NCBI RefSeq assembly: GCF_002858805.1
Contig: NZ_PJZI01000005.1
Span: forward strand, 1 to 64,000
Source of the DNA: Chimaeribacter arupi
GTDB lineage: Bacteria > Pseudomonadota > Gammaproteobacteria > Enterobacterales > Enterobacteriaceae
Reading direction: 5' to 3'
Length of the DNA: 64,000 nucleotides
Part shown: positions 45,278 through 53,368 of the stretch, piece after piece
Layout of the letters: each line of letters opens with the position of its first letter
Numbering within the stretch: the first letter of the stretch is position 1
Made by a program: the position numbers and the translations under genes
The notes under the pieces: generated by a model
Databases searched by the model: none
The model's input: only the letters and a program-made list of their open reading frames with translations
What the model was told of the DNA's origin: nothing

Positions 45278-46461
45278 ATGCCATTTGCTCTCTGGGCGCT
45301 GGCGATGGGTGCATTCGGTATAGGAACCACTGAATTCATCATTGCCGGCCTGCTTCCCGTTATTGCCGCTGACTTCAACGTCAGTATTCCCGTGGCCGGA
45401 AACCTGGCGACGGCTTACGCCCTGGGCGTTTTTGTCGGCGCGCCGGCCTTGATTATTCTGGGCTCAAAAGTACCCCGTAAAGCCATGCTGGTTTTCCTGA
45501 TGCTGCTGTTTATGGCGGGTAACCTTGTAACAGCATTTGCGCCGACGCTGGGCGTTGCCATTCTGGGCCGGATCATCACGTCCATGACTCACGGGCCTTC
45601 TTTGGTATCGGCTCGGTTATTGCCGCAGATATGGTCGCGCCGTCTAAGCGCGTCAGGGCGATTGCCTTTATGTTTATGGGGCTGACGGTAGCGAACCTTA
45701 TCGGGGTTCCCGTCGGCACGTGGATTGGACAGCATCTCTCATGGCGGGAAGCCTTTATGGCCATTGCCGTAATCGGCGCCATCACGGTTATCAGCGTTGG
45801 CATGCTCATCCCGCATCAGCCCCGTCCGGAAAACCATAATTTTGCGCATGAGTTTAATGCCTTCCGGAACAGCAACGTACTGCTGGCGATGGGCATAACG
45901 GTCTTTGGACCGGGCGCATTTTTTACCTCAATTACCTATATCGCACCCATGATGACAGAGCTTGCCGGATATCACGAAAGCAGTCTGGTATGGCTGATGC
46001 TATTGTTCGGCCTGGGATTATTTGTTGGCAACCAGCTGGGGGGTAAATATGCCGATCGCGCGCTGATGCCGATGCTGTACGTGACGCTGGCCGCTCAGGC
46101 CATGATTTTGGTAATTTTCAACTTTACTGCCCACAGTCAGGTTATGTCGGCGCTTTGTATTTTCCTGATGGCTGCTTTCGGGTTTGCTACCGTATCTCCC
46201 ATCCAGAAACTGGTAATGGACAAAGCACGGGCAGCAGGTGCGCCGACGCTGGCAGCAGCCGTTAACATAGGTCTTTTCAATCTCGGCAATGCAGTCGGTG
46301 CATGGCTGGGTGGTGCGGTTATAGCCGCCGGCTTTGGTCTACAGTCGCCTAACTGGGCCGGAGCTGTACTTTCTGTTATAGCGCTGATTCTGGCAGTTTT
46401 ATCCGGACTGACTGACAAAACAGGGCATGCAGCAGAAGCACTGCCAACCCGCAAAGCTTAA
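45278..46461 (+). pseudogene. DHA1 MFS efflux transporter, frameshifted
   Basis: Two adjoining frames together encode a complete transporter of about 394 aa (AraJ/YdhP-like DHA1 family). Frame 1 starts at ATG 45278 with MPFALWALAMGAFGIGTTEF and is in register up to ITSMTHG. From about 45593-45595 (GGG) the continuation, expected as FFGIGSVIAADMVAPSKR, is in the +1 frame and runs to 46461. A single missing base explains it. All helices are otherwise preserved, so the lesion is recent or a sequencing error. The substrate would probably be a drug or sugar. Confidence 0.85.
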
Positions 46462-46882
46462 GCGCAGTAACTCCGACCCTAATCACAAAGCTGCCAAGCA
46501 TTCTGCTTTTCACAATGATCAACGTCCGCTTCTGGCACAAAGCAGAGAAAAGGTGGCTTTCTCTTTCTGCTATACGCGAAAAGCGGGCTTTTTGGTCAAT
46601 AAAAACAGCCTGTACATAATGGGACAAAGCCAGCGTCAGGGAGCAGGAAAATGGCTTAGCATGAGTTTTCGTTTCATTGCGCGTCAGACCCCTTGTCTAT
46701 CGCGCCGGTATGCAGCGGCAACCGTACCCAACCTGCCCGCTGGCGGGAGAGTTCTTGAGGCAAACGCTGTGAAACCGTTGCTTATGAGCGCACAGGAAAG
46801 ATGCGACAGACAAGCCAGATAAAAAAACGGCTCCCATCAGGGAGTCGTTTTTATTCTCAGTACAGCAGCTTACGCGTTGTGC
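46462..46882. other. Junction region downstream of MFS pseudogene
   Basis: No gene is supported. It holds the second copy of the 20-bp repeat (46520-46539), the left copy of a 44-bp direct repeat (46597-46640), and a hairpin followed by T5 (about 46,821-46,855) that resembles the terminator after gcd. Confidence 0.7.
46597..46640 (+). repeat. 44-bp direct repeat, left copy
   Basis: Matches 48875-48918 at 43 of 44 positions. The two copies bracket the Hcp cassette and the duplicated gcd tail. Confidence 0.92.
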
Positions 46883-46982
46883 TTATTTGTCCAGCGCGTA
46901 GGCAATCACGTAGTCACCGCGATCCGGGGGCTGGCGTGCGCCGCCGGCGGAGATCAGGATGTACTGTTTGCCGGTGATCGGG
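46883..46982 (-). pseudogene. Duplicated 3' tail of gcd
   Basis: In the minus frame this encodes about 33 C-terminal residues of glucose dehydrogenase (ILISAGGARQ-PPDRGDYVIAYALDK in two parts) plus the stop, with few differences from 49007-49106. The similarity ends near 46982. It is a scar of the event that placed the Hcp cassette next to gcd. Confidence 0.9.
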
Positions 46983-47043
46983 GCGGGTGGCAGATTGGCA
47001 GTGCACTTGCCCGGCAGCCTGAAAAAGCCCGGCAGGCTTCTGG

Positions 47044-47529
47044 TTAAGCAGTAGGGCGCTCATCCCATGCATCATGCGCTGACAGATTGCCGTCTTTGTA
47101 CAGAACGGTGACCTTCTCGTAATTCAGTGCAACCTCTTCCATGTGGCCTGTACCCTGACAGCTTCGCGTATCGTACATAACCGGGCCGACCAAAATGACT
47201 TTTACGTTTTCCAGGACGATCCGGTAATACTCCACTTCCTGTCCGGCATCGTTGATATGGTAGAACCTGAACTCAGCAGATTTCAGCGTCTGTCCTGTTG
47301 CCGACGCTTTAAAGAGATACGGCGATGCGCTATCAAGCTCTTTAGTAAAGTGGAACGGAGAGTGCTGACGCGTGCTGGTCACCTTTCCTGTCATGGGATC
47401 GGTAGGGAGGCTTAAGCTGTGGTGCAAGGCCCGAACCTCCATGCTTCCTTCCCGACCTTGCACATCGGAAGAACCACGGATCAGCGCGCCGCCATCATCG
47501 GTCAAAAATAAATGAACAGGTATAGCCAT
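47044..47529 (-). CDS. hcp: Hcp-family type VI secretion tube/cargo protein
   Basis: 161 aa, the standard TssD size. It opens MAIPVHLFLTDDGGALIRGSSDVQGREGSMEV; further family segments are TGKVTSTRQHSPFHFTKELD, LKSAEFRFYHI and EYYRIVLENVKV. Hcp hexamers form the T6SS tube and can carry effectors inside the ring. No other T6SS structural gene is in the window, so this is an orphan hcp exported by an apparatus encoded elsewhere. A truncated start of a second hcp copy is visible near 48,010-48,040. Confidence 0.9.
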   Translation of the reverse strand: MAIPVHLFLTDDGGALIRGSSDVQGREGSMEVRALHHSLSLPTDPMTGKVTSTRQHSPFHFTKELDSASPYLFKASATGQTLKSAEFRFYHINDAGQEVEYYRIVLENVKVILVGPVMYDTRSCQGTGHMEEVALNYEKVTVLYKDGNLSAHDAWDERPTA

Positions 47530-47550
47530 GTAAATGCTCCTTGCTTGTGT

Positions 47551-47882
47551 TTAGTCGTATAACCAGCGCCCCGCTTTTGCTGATTCGATCAACATGCCGA
47601 TAGTGAAATCAGGGACAGGTATGGGGGGAATTTTTTGAAGGGATTCCATGAGAAAGGTTCGTCAGGATAGTAGGTTTCAATTTTGAAGTTTCCCTTATCA
47701 ACCTGGAAAGTTGTAAAAAACTCTTCCATAAGTTCTTCTGCTTCACCTACATCCAACTGCATATCTGTATCCAGATCGGTATCAGGATTTAACAGCCTTT
47801 GCTTTTTCTCATTTTGGAACAAATAAACGCCATTGTAGCGTCTGACCAGTGCGTAAATCCGGTGGTCAATATTGTCTACCAT
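47551..47882 (-). pseudogene. DUF1493 protein, copy B, frameshifted near its end
   Basis: The first 80 or so residues are normal DUF1493 (DLDTDMQLDVGEAEELMEEFFTTF). In the T/C runs around 47,620-47,645 the frame shifts. The expected tail PVPDFTIGMLIESAKAGRWLYD is encoded in another frame, ending at the TAA at 47551-47553, while the actual frame stops early at SLSAC. Its start ATG 47882 overlaps the end of the truncated STM2901 remnant, as in the intact copy. Confidence 0.85.
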
Positions 47883-48040
47883 AATTTATCGCCATCCCTT
47901 GCTATGCGGTTGTAATCACGTACAGAGCGGTAAATGATCTGCGATACATCAGCAACAAGGGTAACTTCGCCGTTCAAAGGTATTGAGCGGCCAACAAATG
48001 GCGCAATGAGGTATAGCCACGTGAAAACCCCTTGCTTGTG
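47876..48040 (-). pseudogene. Fusion scar: hcp start joined to STM2901 C-terminus
   Basis: The minus strand first reads an hcp-like start (AAGG, then GTG GCT ATA CCT, near 48,010-48,024). It then passes abruptly into a frame encoding APFVGRSIPLNGEVTLVADV and DVSQIIYRSVRDYNRIA, ending RDGDKLW-stop at 47876. This is the C-terminal 40 residues of an STM2901 protein. It shows that a full hcp and most of a second STM2901 gene were deleted between two tandem cassettes. Confidence 0.85.
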
Positions 48041-48041
48041 C

Positions 48042-48368
48042 CTAGTCATATAACCAGCGCCCGGCTTTTGCTGATTCTGCGAACATTCGTACAGTAAGTG
48101 GTTTTGAAACTTGTTTGAGCGGTTCTTTAGTCATCCATTTGCGAAAAAACCATTCCAGTTTCCAAGGATAGTAATGCGCCATATCCAGCTCTGACACATC
48201 AACTCCATATACCTCATCATATTTTTCTATTGCATCGCCTAACTCATCAGCAGCAGCATAACTCTGTAAAGGCGTGTCCAGCTCAATGAGTATCGGCTTC
48301 ATGGTGAGCGTGGTCATTAGCGATAATTCCTTACGGAAAAAGGCAAGTACCTCGTCATTAGTTACCAT
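48042..48368 (-). CDS. DUF1493 family protein, intact copy
   Basis: 108 aa. Family features are the central YGVDVSELDMAHYYPWKLEWFFRKW and the C-terminal SAKAGRWLYD; the fold is related to acyl-carrier proteins. It overlaps the STM2901 gene by 7 bp, so the two are coupled. DUF1493 genes often lie with hcp/STM2901 in enteric T6SS islands; an immunity or accessory role is likely but not shown. Confidence 0.82.
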   Translation of the reverse strand: MVTNDEVLAFFRKELSLMTTLTMKPILIELDTPLQSYAAADELGDAIEKYDEVYGVDVSELDMAHYYPWKLEWFFRKWMTKEPLKQVSKPLTVRMFAESAKAGRWLYD

Positions 48369-48811
48369 ATTTTATCGTTACCCCTGGCTATCCTGTTGTA
48401 ATGACAGGTGGCTTTGTAAACGATAGTTGCTACGTCACTGGTGAGAAGAACCCACCCTATTACCGGTACAGCGCGTCCTACGAATTTACCTAAATTATTT
48501 ACCCACATCGGCTTAAGATATTTAAGGCTTGCATTCGTGAAGGTGGGGAGGCGGAAAGGTAATTCAACATCAAGGTAGCGACGGGCATAAATTGAAGCAA
48601 CCGACGTTCCTTCAGTGGCTGTGCGGAATTTTCTGCGGGTTCCGATTACGGGCTGCCCTAGGATGATGAGCGTTACCGTCCCCAGATCGCCAATTTCACC
48701 CATCTGTTCGGCTACGGCATCAAGGAGAATCCAGAAAAACAGTTCGCCGGCGGAAATATTGTTAATGCCTTTATAAAAATATGTCCCGTTAAGCTCTTCC
48801 ACCGTATCCAT
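48362..48811 (-). CDS. STM2901-family protein (T6SS-island cargo)
   Basis: 149 aa. It starts VEELNGTYFYKGINNISAGELFFWILLDAVAEQ and ends FVGRAVPVIGWVLLTSDVATIVYK...NRIARGNDKIW, matching the STM2901 family. One hydrophobic segment near 112-130 (VPVIGWVLLTSDVATIV) may insert into membranes. It is the first gene of the STM2901-DUF1493-hcp cassette. Toxin or immunity status is unknown. Confidence 0.82.
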   Translation of the reverse strand: MDTVEELNGTYFYKGINNISAGELFFWILLDAVAEQMGEIGDLGTVTLIILGQPVIGTRRKFRTATEGTSVASIYARRYLDVELPFRLPTFTNASLKYLKPMWVNNLGKFVGRAVPVIGWVLLTSDVATIVYKATCHYNRIARGNDKIW

Positions 48812-48874
48812 CGACCTGCTACTCCTTTAGAGGTGCATTTTTCCCGCATAATAACTATGTGTATTGAGTTTGGG

Positions 48875-48918
48875 CAATAAAAACAGCCTGTGCATAATGG
48901 GACAAAGCCAGCGTCAGG
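48875..48918 (+). repeat. 44-bp direct repeat, right copy
   Basis: Second copy of 46597-46640 with one mismatch, between the cassette promoter region and the gcd terminator. Confidence 0.92.
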
Positions 48919-48943
48919 CCCCTGGTTTAAGAAGCAGTAACCA

Positions 48944-48977
48944 TAAAAAAACGGCCCCTTTTCAGGAGCCGTTTTCA
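48944..48977 (-). terminator. Terminator of gcd
   Basis: The AACGGCTCC/GGGGCCGTT stem (one bulge) is followed in the minus-strand transcript by a T7 run. A related hairpin accompanies the duplicated tail at about 46,821-46,855. Confidence 0.8.
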
Positions 48978-49006
48978 TTAACGGTATAACCGGTTAAGCG
49001 TAACGC

Positions 49007-51442
49007 TTACTTGTCCAGCGCGTAGGCAATCACGTAGTCACCGCGATCCGGGGACTGGCGTGCGCCGCCGGCGGAGATCAGGATGTACTGTTTGCCGGTG
49101 GTCGGGGAGACATAGCTCATCGGGCCGCCCTGGCTGCCGACCGGCAGGCGTGCTTTCCACACCTCTTTACCGGTAGAGGAGTCAAACGCGCGCAGGTAGT
49201 AGTCCTGCGTACCGGCGATGAACACCAGGCCGCCCTGGGTGGCGAGTGTGCCGCCCAGCGTCGGCATACCGACCGGCATCTGCACACGCATTTTCACGCC
49301 GAACGGGCCGGTGTCCTGCACGGTGCCGACCGGCACCTGCCAGACGATTTTCTGGGTTTTCAGGTCAATGGCGGACAGCGTACCAAATGGCGGTTTCTGG
49401 CACGGGATGCCCAGCGGGGACATAAAGCGGTTTTTATTGACCGCATACGGTGTGCCTTTCAGCGGCACCGCGCCCATACCGGTATTGATCGCCTCACCGC
49501 CGTTGCTGCCGCGGTCGATCTTACTGGTGTCAGCCGGAATCATCTGCACCCACAGGCCAAGACGCATGTCATTGACGAAGATGTAGTGATTGTTCGGGTC
49601 GGTCGAGAGGCTGCCCCAGTTCATGCCGCCCAGGGAACCTGGGAAGCTGAGCGCTTTGTCCGTGCCCGGCACGGTGAACAGGCCGTCATAACGCATCGAT
49701 TTGAAACCAATGCGGCAGGCGAGCTGGTCAAACGGCGTCGCGCCCCACATGTCGGACTCTTTCAGGGTTTCCGCGCCAATCTGCGGCATCCCGGTGGAGA
49801 ACGGCTGGGTATCGGAATACTGCTCGTCTTTGATGTTGCTTTTCTTAACCGGCTTCTCTTCCACTTTGGTCAGCGGTTGGCCGGTCATACGGTCCAGCAC
49901 AAAGATCTGGCCCGCTTTGGTGCCGAACACCACGGCCGGTTTGCTGCTGCCGTCTTTTTCCGGGAAGTTGATCAGGCTCGGCTGCATCGGTACGTCGAAG
50001 TCCCACAGATCGTTGTGCACGGTCTGGTAAACCCACTTCTCTTTACCGGTGGTGGCGTCCAGCGCCAGGATTGAGGTCGCGTATTTGTGGTCCAGCGGGG
50101 TACGGTTGCCGCCCCACAGGTCAACCGAGGAGCTGCCCATCGGGATAAATACGGTATTCATCGCCGGATCGTAAGACATCGGCGCCCAGGAGTTCGGGGT
50201 GCTGCGGGCGTAAGTCTGGCCCGGTTGCAGCTTCATGTTCGGGTCCTGGTTGCCTGGGTCAAACGCCCAGCGCATTTCACCGGTGATCACGTCAAAGCCA
50301 CGCAATACGCCGCCCGGCATGTCGGTCTGCACGTTATCCGCGATACGGCCGCCTACCACCACGGTTGTCCCGGCCAGGGTCGGGGCAGAGGTCAGCTGGT
50401 ATTTCGGATCCTGCGCGTCGCCAAGGCCCGCTTTCAGGTCAACCACGCCGTTGGTGCCGAAGTTCTGGCAGAGCTGGCCGTTGTCAGCGTTGATCTCAAT
50501 CAGGCGCGCGTCGATGGTGTTCATGATCAGGCGACGCTGGCAGGTGTCACCGGCGGCCAGCGCCGGGGCCGGTACCGGGGTTGAACCCGGCGCGGACGGC
50601 TGGGTCAGCGGTTTGGTGGCGTCAAAGTAGGCCAGGCCGCGGCAGCGGTTCCAGACTTCCGCCTGCGCGTTCACTTCGTGACGCCAGATCTCTTTACCGT
50701 TGTCGGCATTCACGGCAATCACGTTGTTATGCGGCGTACACAGGAAGATGCGGTCACCCACCTGCAACGGGGTCTGCTGATCTTCCGCACCGTTACCGGT
50801 CGGGCTGTCAGGGATGTCGCCGGTGCGGAACGTCCAGGCGACTTTCAGATCTTTCACGTTGTCACGGGTGATCTGGTCAAGCGCCACGAAGCGGCTGCCT
50901 TCCGGCGTGTTGCCGTAGTTTGCCCAGTCTTTCTGCGCCTGCGCCTTATCAACCGGCACCAATGGAAGCGGTTTACCTTCAAACGCAACAGTCGGGTGCG
51001 GCTGGAACATTTGCACCAGCGTCGCCACCATGCCGACGGCCAGCACCACGGCCAGGCCATAGGAGGCCCCGGCCAGCGGCGCTTTGCCTTCCCGCTTACG
51101 CAGGGCAGGCCAGGTGGCGAAGGCCACCAGCATGACCCCAGCCGGCACCATCAGGCGGGAAACCAGCGGCCAGAAGTCGATCCCGACTTCGCTCACGGCC
51201 CAAATCACTGTGCCGATAAAGAACAGCAGCAACAGCGCCACCGCCGACGATTTACGGCGGAAGAACTGGATGGCAGACAGCACCACCACAATACCCGCAA
51301 TCAGGAAGTACCAGCTCCCGCCGAGTGAAACCAGTTGGCCTCCCCCAATTGCGAAGAACAGGCCGATGGCAAGCAGCACCAGCCCAAACAGTACAGACCA
51401 TATGCCCAGCGCGCGGGAGGCGCGGGCGTTTGTTTCAGCCAT
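49007..51442 (-). CDS. gcd: Membrane-bound PQQ-dependent glucose dehydrogenase
   Basis: 811 aa from ATG 51442 with CAGGAG upstream; E. coli Gcd is 796 aa. Five N-terminal membrane helices (about 10-140) anchor a periplasmic eight-bladed propeller with PQQ-dehydrogenase tryptophan-docking repeats (GKEIWRHEV, GEMRWAFDPG, GKEKWVYQT, GKEVWKARL). Typical segments include YGNTPEGSRFVALDQI, NDLWDFDVPMQPSL and PGSLGGMNWGS. It oxidises glucose to gluconolactone with ubiquinone as acceptor and underlies mineral phosphate solubilisation. PQQ synthesis genes are not in the window. Confidence 0.95.
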   Translation of the reverse strand: MAETNARASRALGIWSVLFGLVLLAIGLFFAIGGGQLVSLGGSWYFLIAGIVVVLSAIQFFRRKSSAVALLLLFFIGTVIWAVSEVGIDFWPLVSRLMVPAGVMLVAFATWPALRKREGKAPLAGASYGLAVVLAVGMVATLVQMFQPHPTVAFEGKPLPLVPVDKAQAQKDWANYGNTPEGSRFVALDQITRDNVKDLKVAWTFRTGDIPDSPTGNGAEDQQTPLQVGDRIFLCTPHNNVIAVNADNGKEIWRHEVNAQAEVWNRCRGLAYFDATKPLTQPSAPGSTPVPAPALAAGDTCQRRLIMNTIDARLIEINADNGQLCQNFGTNGVVDLKAGLGDAQDPKYQLTSAPTLAGTTVVVGGRIADNVQTDMPGGVLRGFDVITGEMRWAFDPGNQDPNMKLQPGQTYARSTPNSWAPMSYDPAMNTVFIPMGSSSVDLWGGNRTPLDHKYATSILALDATTGKEKWVYQTVHNDLWDFDVPMQPSLINFPEKDGSSKPAVVFGTKAGQIFVLDRMTGQPLTKVEEKPVKKSNIKDEQYSDTQPFSTGMPQIGAETLKESDMWGATPFDQLACRIGFKSMRYDGLFTVPGTDKALSFPGSLGGMNWGSLSTDPNNHYIFVNDMRLGLWVQMIPADTSKIDRGSNGGEAINTGMGAVPLKGTPYAVNKNRFMSPLGIPCQKPPFGTLSAIDLKTQKIVWQVPVGTVQDTGPFGVKMRVQMPVGMPTLGGTLATQGGLVFIAGTQDYYLRAFDSSTGKEVWKARLPVGSQGGPMSYVSPTTGKQYILISAGGARQSPDRGDYVIAYALDK

Positions 51443-52149
51443 AACACAAACTCCTGGAGAAATAGTGTGCCAGTGACAAGAGGGGGTGCTCAGGGAAACC
51501 CGCGTTGGCATAACGGCAGGCAGGCCGGGCAAAAACACTCTTTATCAATCGGGCTATTTCTGGATAGAAAAACGGAACTGACTCCGTAACAGACCCATTA
51601 CAGTTCGCCATAGGGTTAATAAATAGCCTGTGAACCATAAAGCGCGCGTAGTGTACCATCTGGTACATAGGGAGTGAATAACCCATAACAATGAGACTAC
51701 TAGCTAATAGCATTTTTGCTACAAAAAGGCGGGAATATGATAAGCCGCCTGTCACAATGAAGTCTGGGTTTTCATTTTTTATCGTGCAATGAGATCCGGT
51801 TCTATCCAGTTCTTGCAGGGCTTACAGCGAATTTAATCACGAGAACGCGGCTTTTTCATCCTCACACGTCTGCCATTTTTCTTTTTATTAATATTAACAA
51901 TTAATTAATAACTGCACTGACGCATTTCTCAGCAAAACAACAGGATAACGTTCCGAATGATACGCAATAGACCTCTGTCTGGCGTCAATCCGGTTTTTGC
52001 GGTTTCTGCGTGAAATGTGATTCAGCAATAATTTCAGCATGTAATTATTGTGTGTGAATCGATAAGAGTGTGAGTAAAACATCTTCAAAACGTAACAAAA
52101 ATTAAACATGCGCTGACTATATTGGCTGCTTTCTTAACGAGGGAGCGCT
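51443..52149. other. Divergent promoter region gcd / exbD
   Basis: 707 bp with no supported gene. AT-rich DNA at 51,870-52,120 probably contains the promoter of the exbD operon. No clear Fur box was found by eye. Confidence 0.5.
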
Positions 52150-52557
52150 ATGCGTAACTGGAACGAACCGAAAAAGAATAAGGCGCACATCGAGTTAATC
52201 CCGATGATCGACGTCATGATGTTTCTGCTGGTGTTCTTTGTGCTGATTAGCCTGAATGTCATTCCGTCACAGGGATTAAAAACCCAGTTACCGGGGGCCG
52301 CCACCGCACAGCAACTGAAGCCGCAAAAACGCGCCATTGTCACGCTCGGCAATAACGATCAGCTTCAGCTTGATGGCCAGCCGGTCGCGCTGGACGCACT
52401 GGTCACCACGCTGAAACAGCAGCAACCCGCCGGCCAGACCACCACCATCATCCTCAACAGCGACAAAGGCGTGGCGGTGGAGCGGCTGGTGGCGGTGATG
52501 GACAACCTGCGCAAAGGCGGCTTTACCGCTGTCTCCCTCGCGACGCGGAAGCTGTGA
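52150..52557 (+). CDS. exbD: ExbD/TolR-family proton channel subunit
   Basis: 135 aa. After a short cytoplasmic tail, a single membrane helix IELIPMIDVMMFLLVFFVLI carries the essential Asp (MIDVM). The periplasmic domain follows. It is the first gene of an operon with tonB, a TonB-dependent receptor, exbB and a phospholipase D gene. ExbD couples proton flow to TonB. It begins with a good spacing after GAGGGAG. Confidence 0.9.
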   Translation: MRNWNEPKKNKAHIELIPMIDVMMFLLVFFVLISLNVIPSQGLKTQLPGAATAQQLKPQKRAIVTLGNNDQLQLDGQPVALDALVTTLKQQQPAGQTTTIILNSDKGVAVERLVAVMDNLRKGGFTAVSLATRKL

Positions 52558-52558
52558 C

Positions 52559-53332
52559 ATGTATCTCCTCTACCGTTCACGACACCTGATCAGCTGGCTG
52601 CCGGTACTGGCAGTGGCGGGCTGGGCGCTGGTGGTCAGCCAGCAGCCGCCGCTGAAGATCCAGCCCCGATACGATGAATCCACGATGGAGCTGGCGCTGG
52701 TGGAGCCGCCCGCGCCGGAACCTGAACCCCAGCCGGAACCCGAACCGCAGCCCGAGCCGCAACCCGAACCTGAGCCGCTGCCGTTACCGGAACCCTTGCC
52801 GCCGCCGGTGCCGGTTATCGAAACACCGGCACCGGTGGTGCCGCCACCGCCGAAACCCAAGCCGGTGCCAAAACCAAAAGAAAAGCGCCCGGAGCCGAAG
52901 CCGGTAAAAACCAAACCGGCCGAGAAACCGCGTGCCTTTGTGGCACCGAAAGCCGTCACCGCACCCGCCGCCCCGGCAAAACCCGCTGCGTCCGCGCCGG
53001 CGACAGCCAGACCGGCGACTAATGCACCGGCGCTGGAAGGCGCCTGGCAACAGGCACTGCGCCGCGATCTGGATGCGCGCAAGCGTTACCCGACTGGGCG
53101 ACAGGCGTCACTGGAGCGCCCGGAAGGCAACGTGGAGGTCTGGCTGGAAGTCGATCGCAGTGGCCGCGTGCTGGCCTCCGGCATCAGCACCAAAGCCCGC
53201 AGCATGTTACTGAACCGCGCCGCGCTGAGCAGTTTGCAAGGGATAAGCCAGGTGAAGCCGTTCCCGCCCGAGGCGTTCGCCGGGCAGAGCAGCCGCCGCT
53301 TTACCGCCACCTTTACTTACCGGGCACCCTGA
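52559..53332 (+). CDS. tonB: TonB energy-transducing protein
   Basis: 257 aa. An N-terminal membrane anchor (about 10-28), a long Glu-Pro/Lys-Pro region (about 50-115, PEPEPQPEPQ then KPKPVPKPKEK), an Ala-rich linker, and a C-terminal TonB domain (about 165-257) with KRYPTGRQ (YP motif), GNVEVWLEVDRSGRV and a final TATFTYRAP. It starts 1 bp after the exbD stop. Being in the receptor's operon, it is probably dedicated to that receptor. Confidence 0.9.
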   Translation: MYLLYRSRHLISWLPVLAVAGWALVVSQQPPLKIQPRYDESTMELALVEPPAPEPEPQPEPEPQPEPQPEPEPLPLPEPLPPPVPVIETPAPVVPPPPKPKPVPKPKEKRPEPKPVKTKPAEKPRAFVAPKAVTAPAAPAKPAASAPATARPATNAPALEGAWQQALRRDLDARKRYPTGRQASLERPEGNVEVWLEVDRSGRVLASGISTKARSMLLNRAALSSLQGISQVKPFPPEAFAGQSSRRFTATFTYRAP

Positions 53333-53368
53333 CGCCCGGAACACCATAACGATGCACAGGAACACGCT

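Noticed and set aside
46427-46822. 131-codon open frame after the MFS pseudogene
   Set aside because: It overlaps the end of the MFS gene in another frame and crosses the 44-bp repeat; composition is not coding-like.
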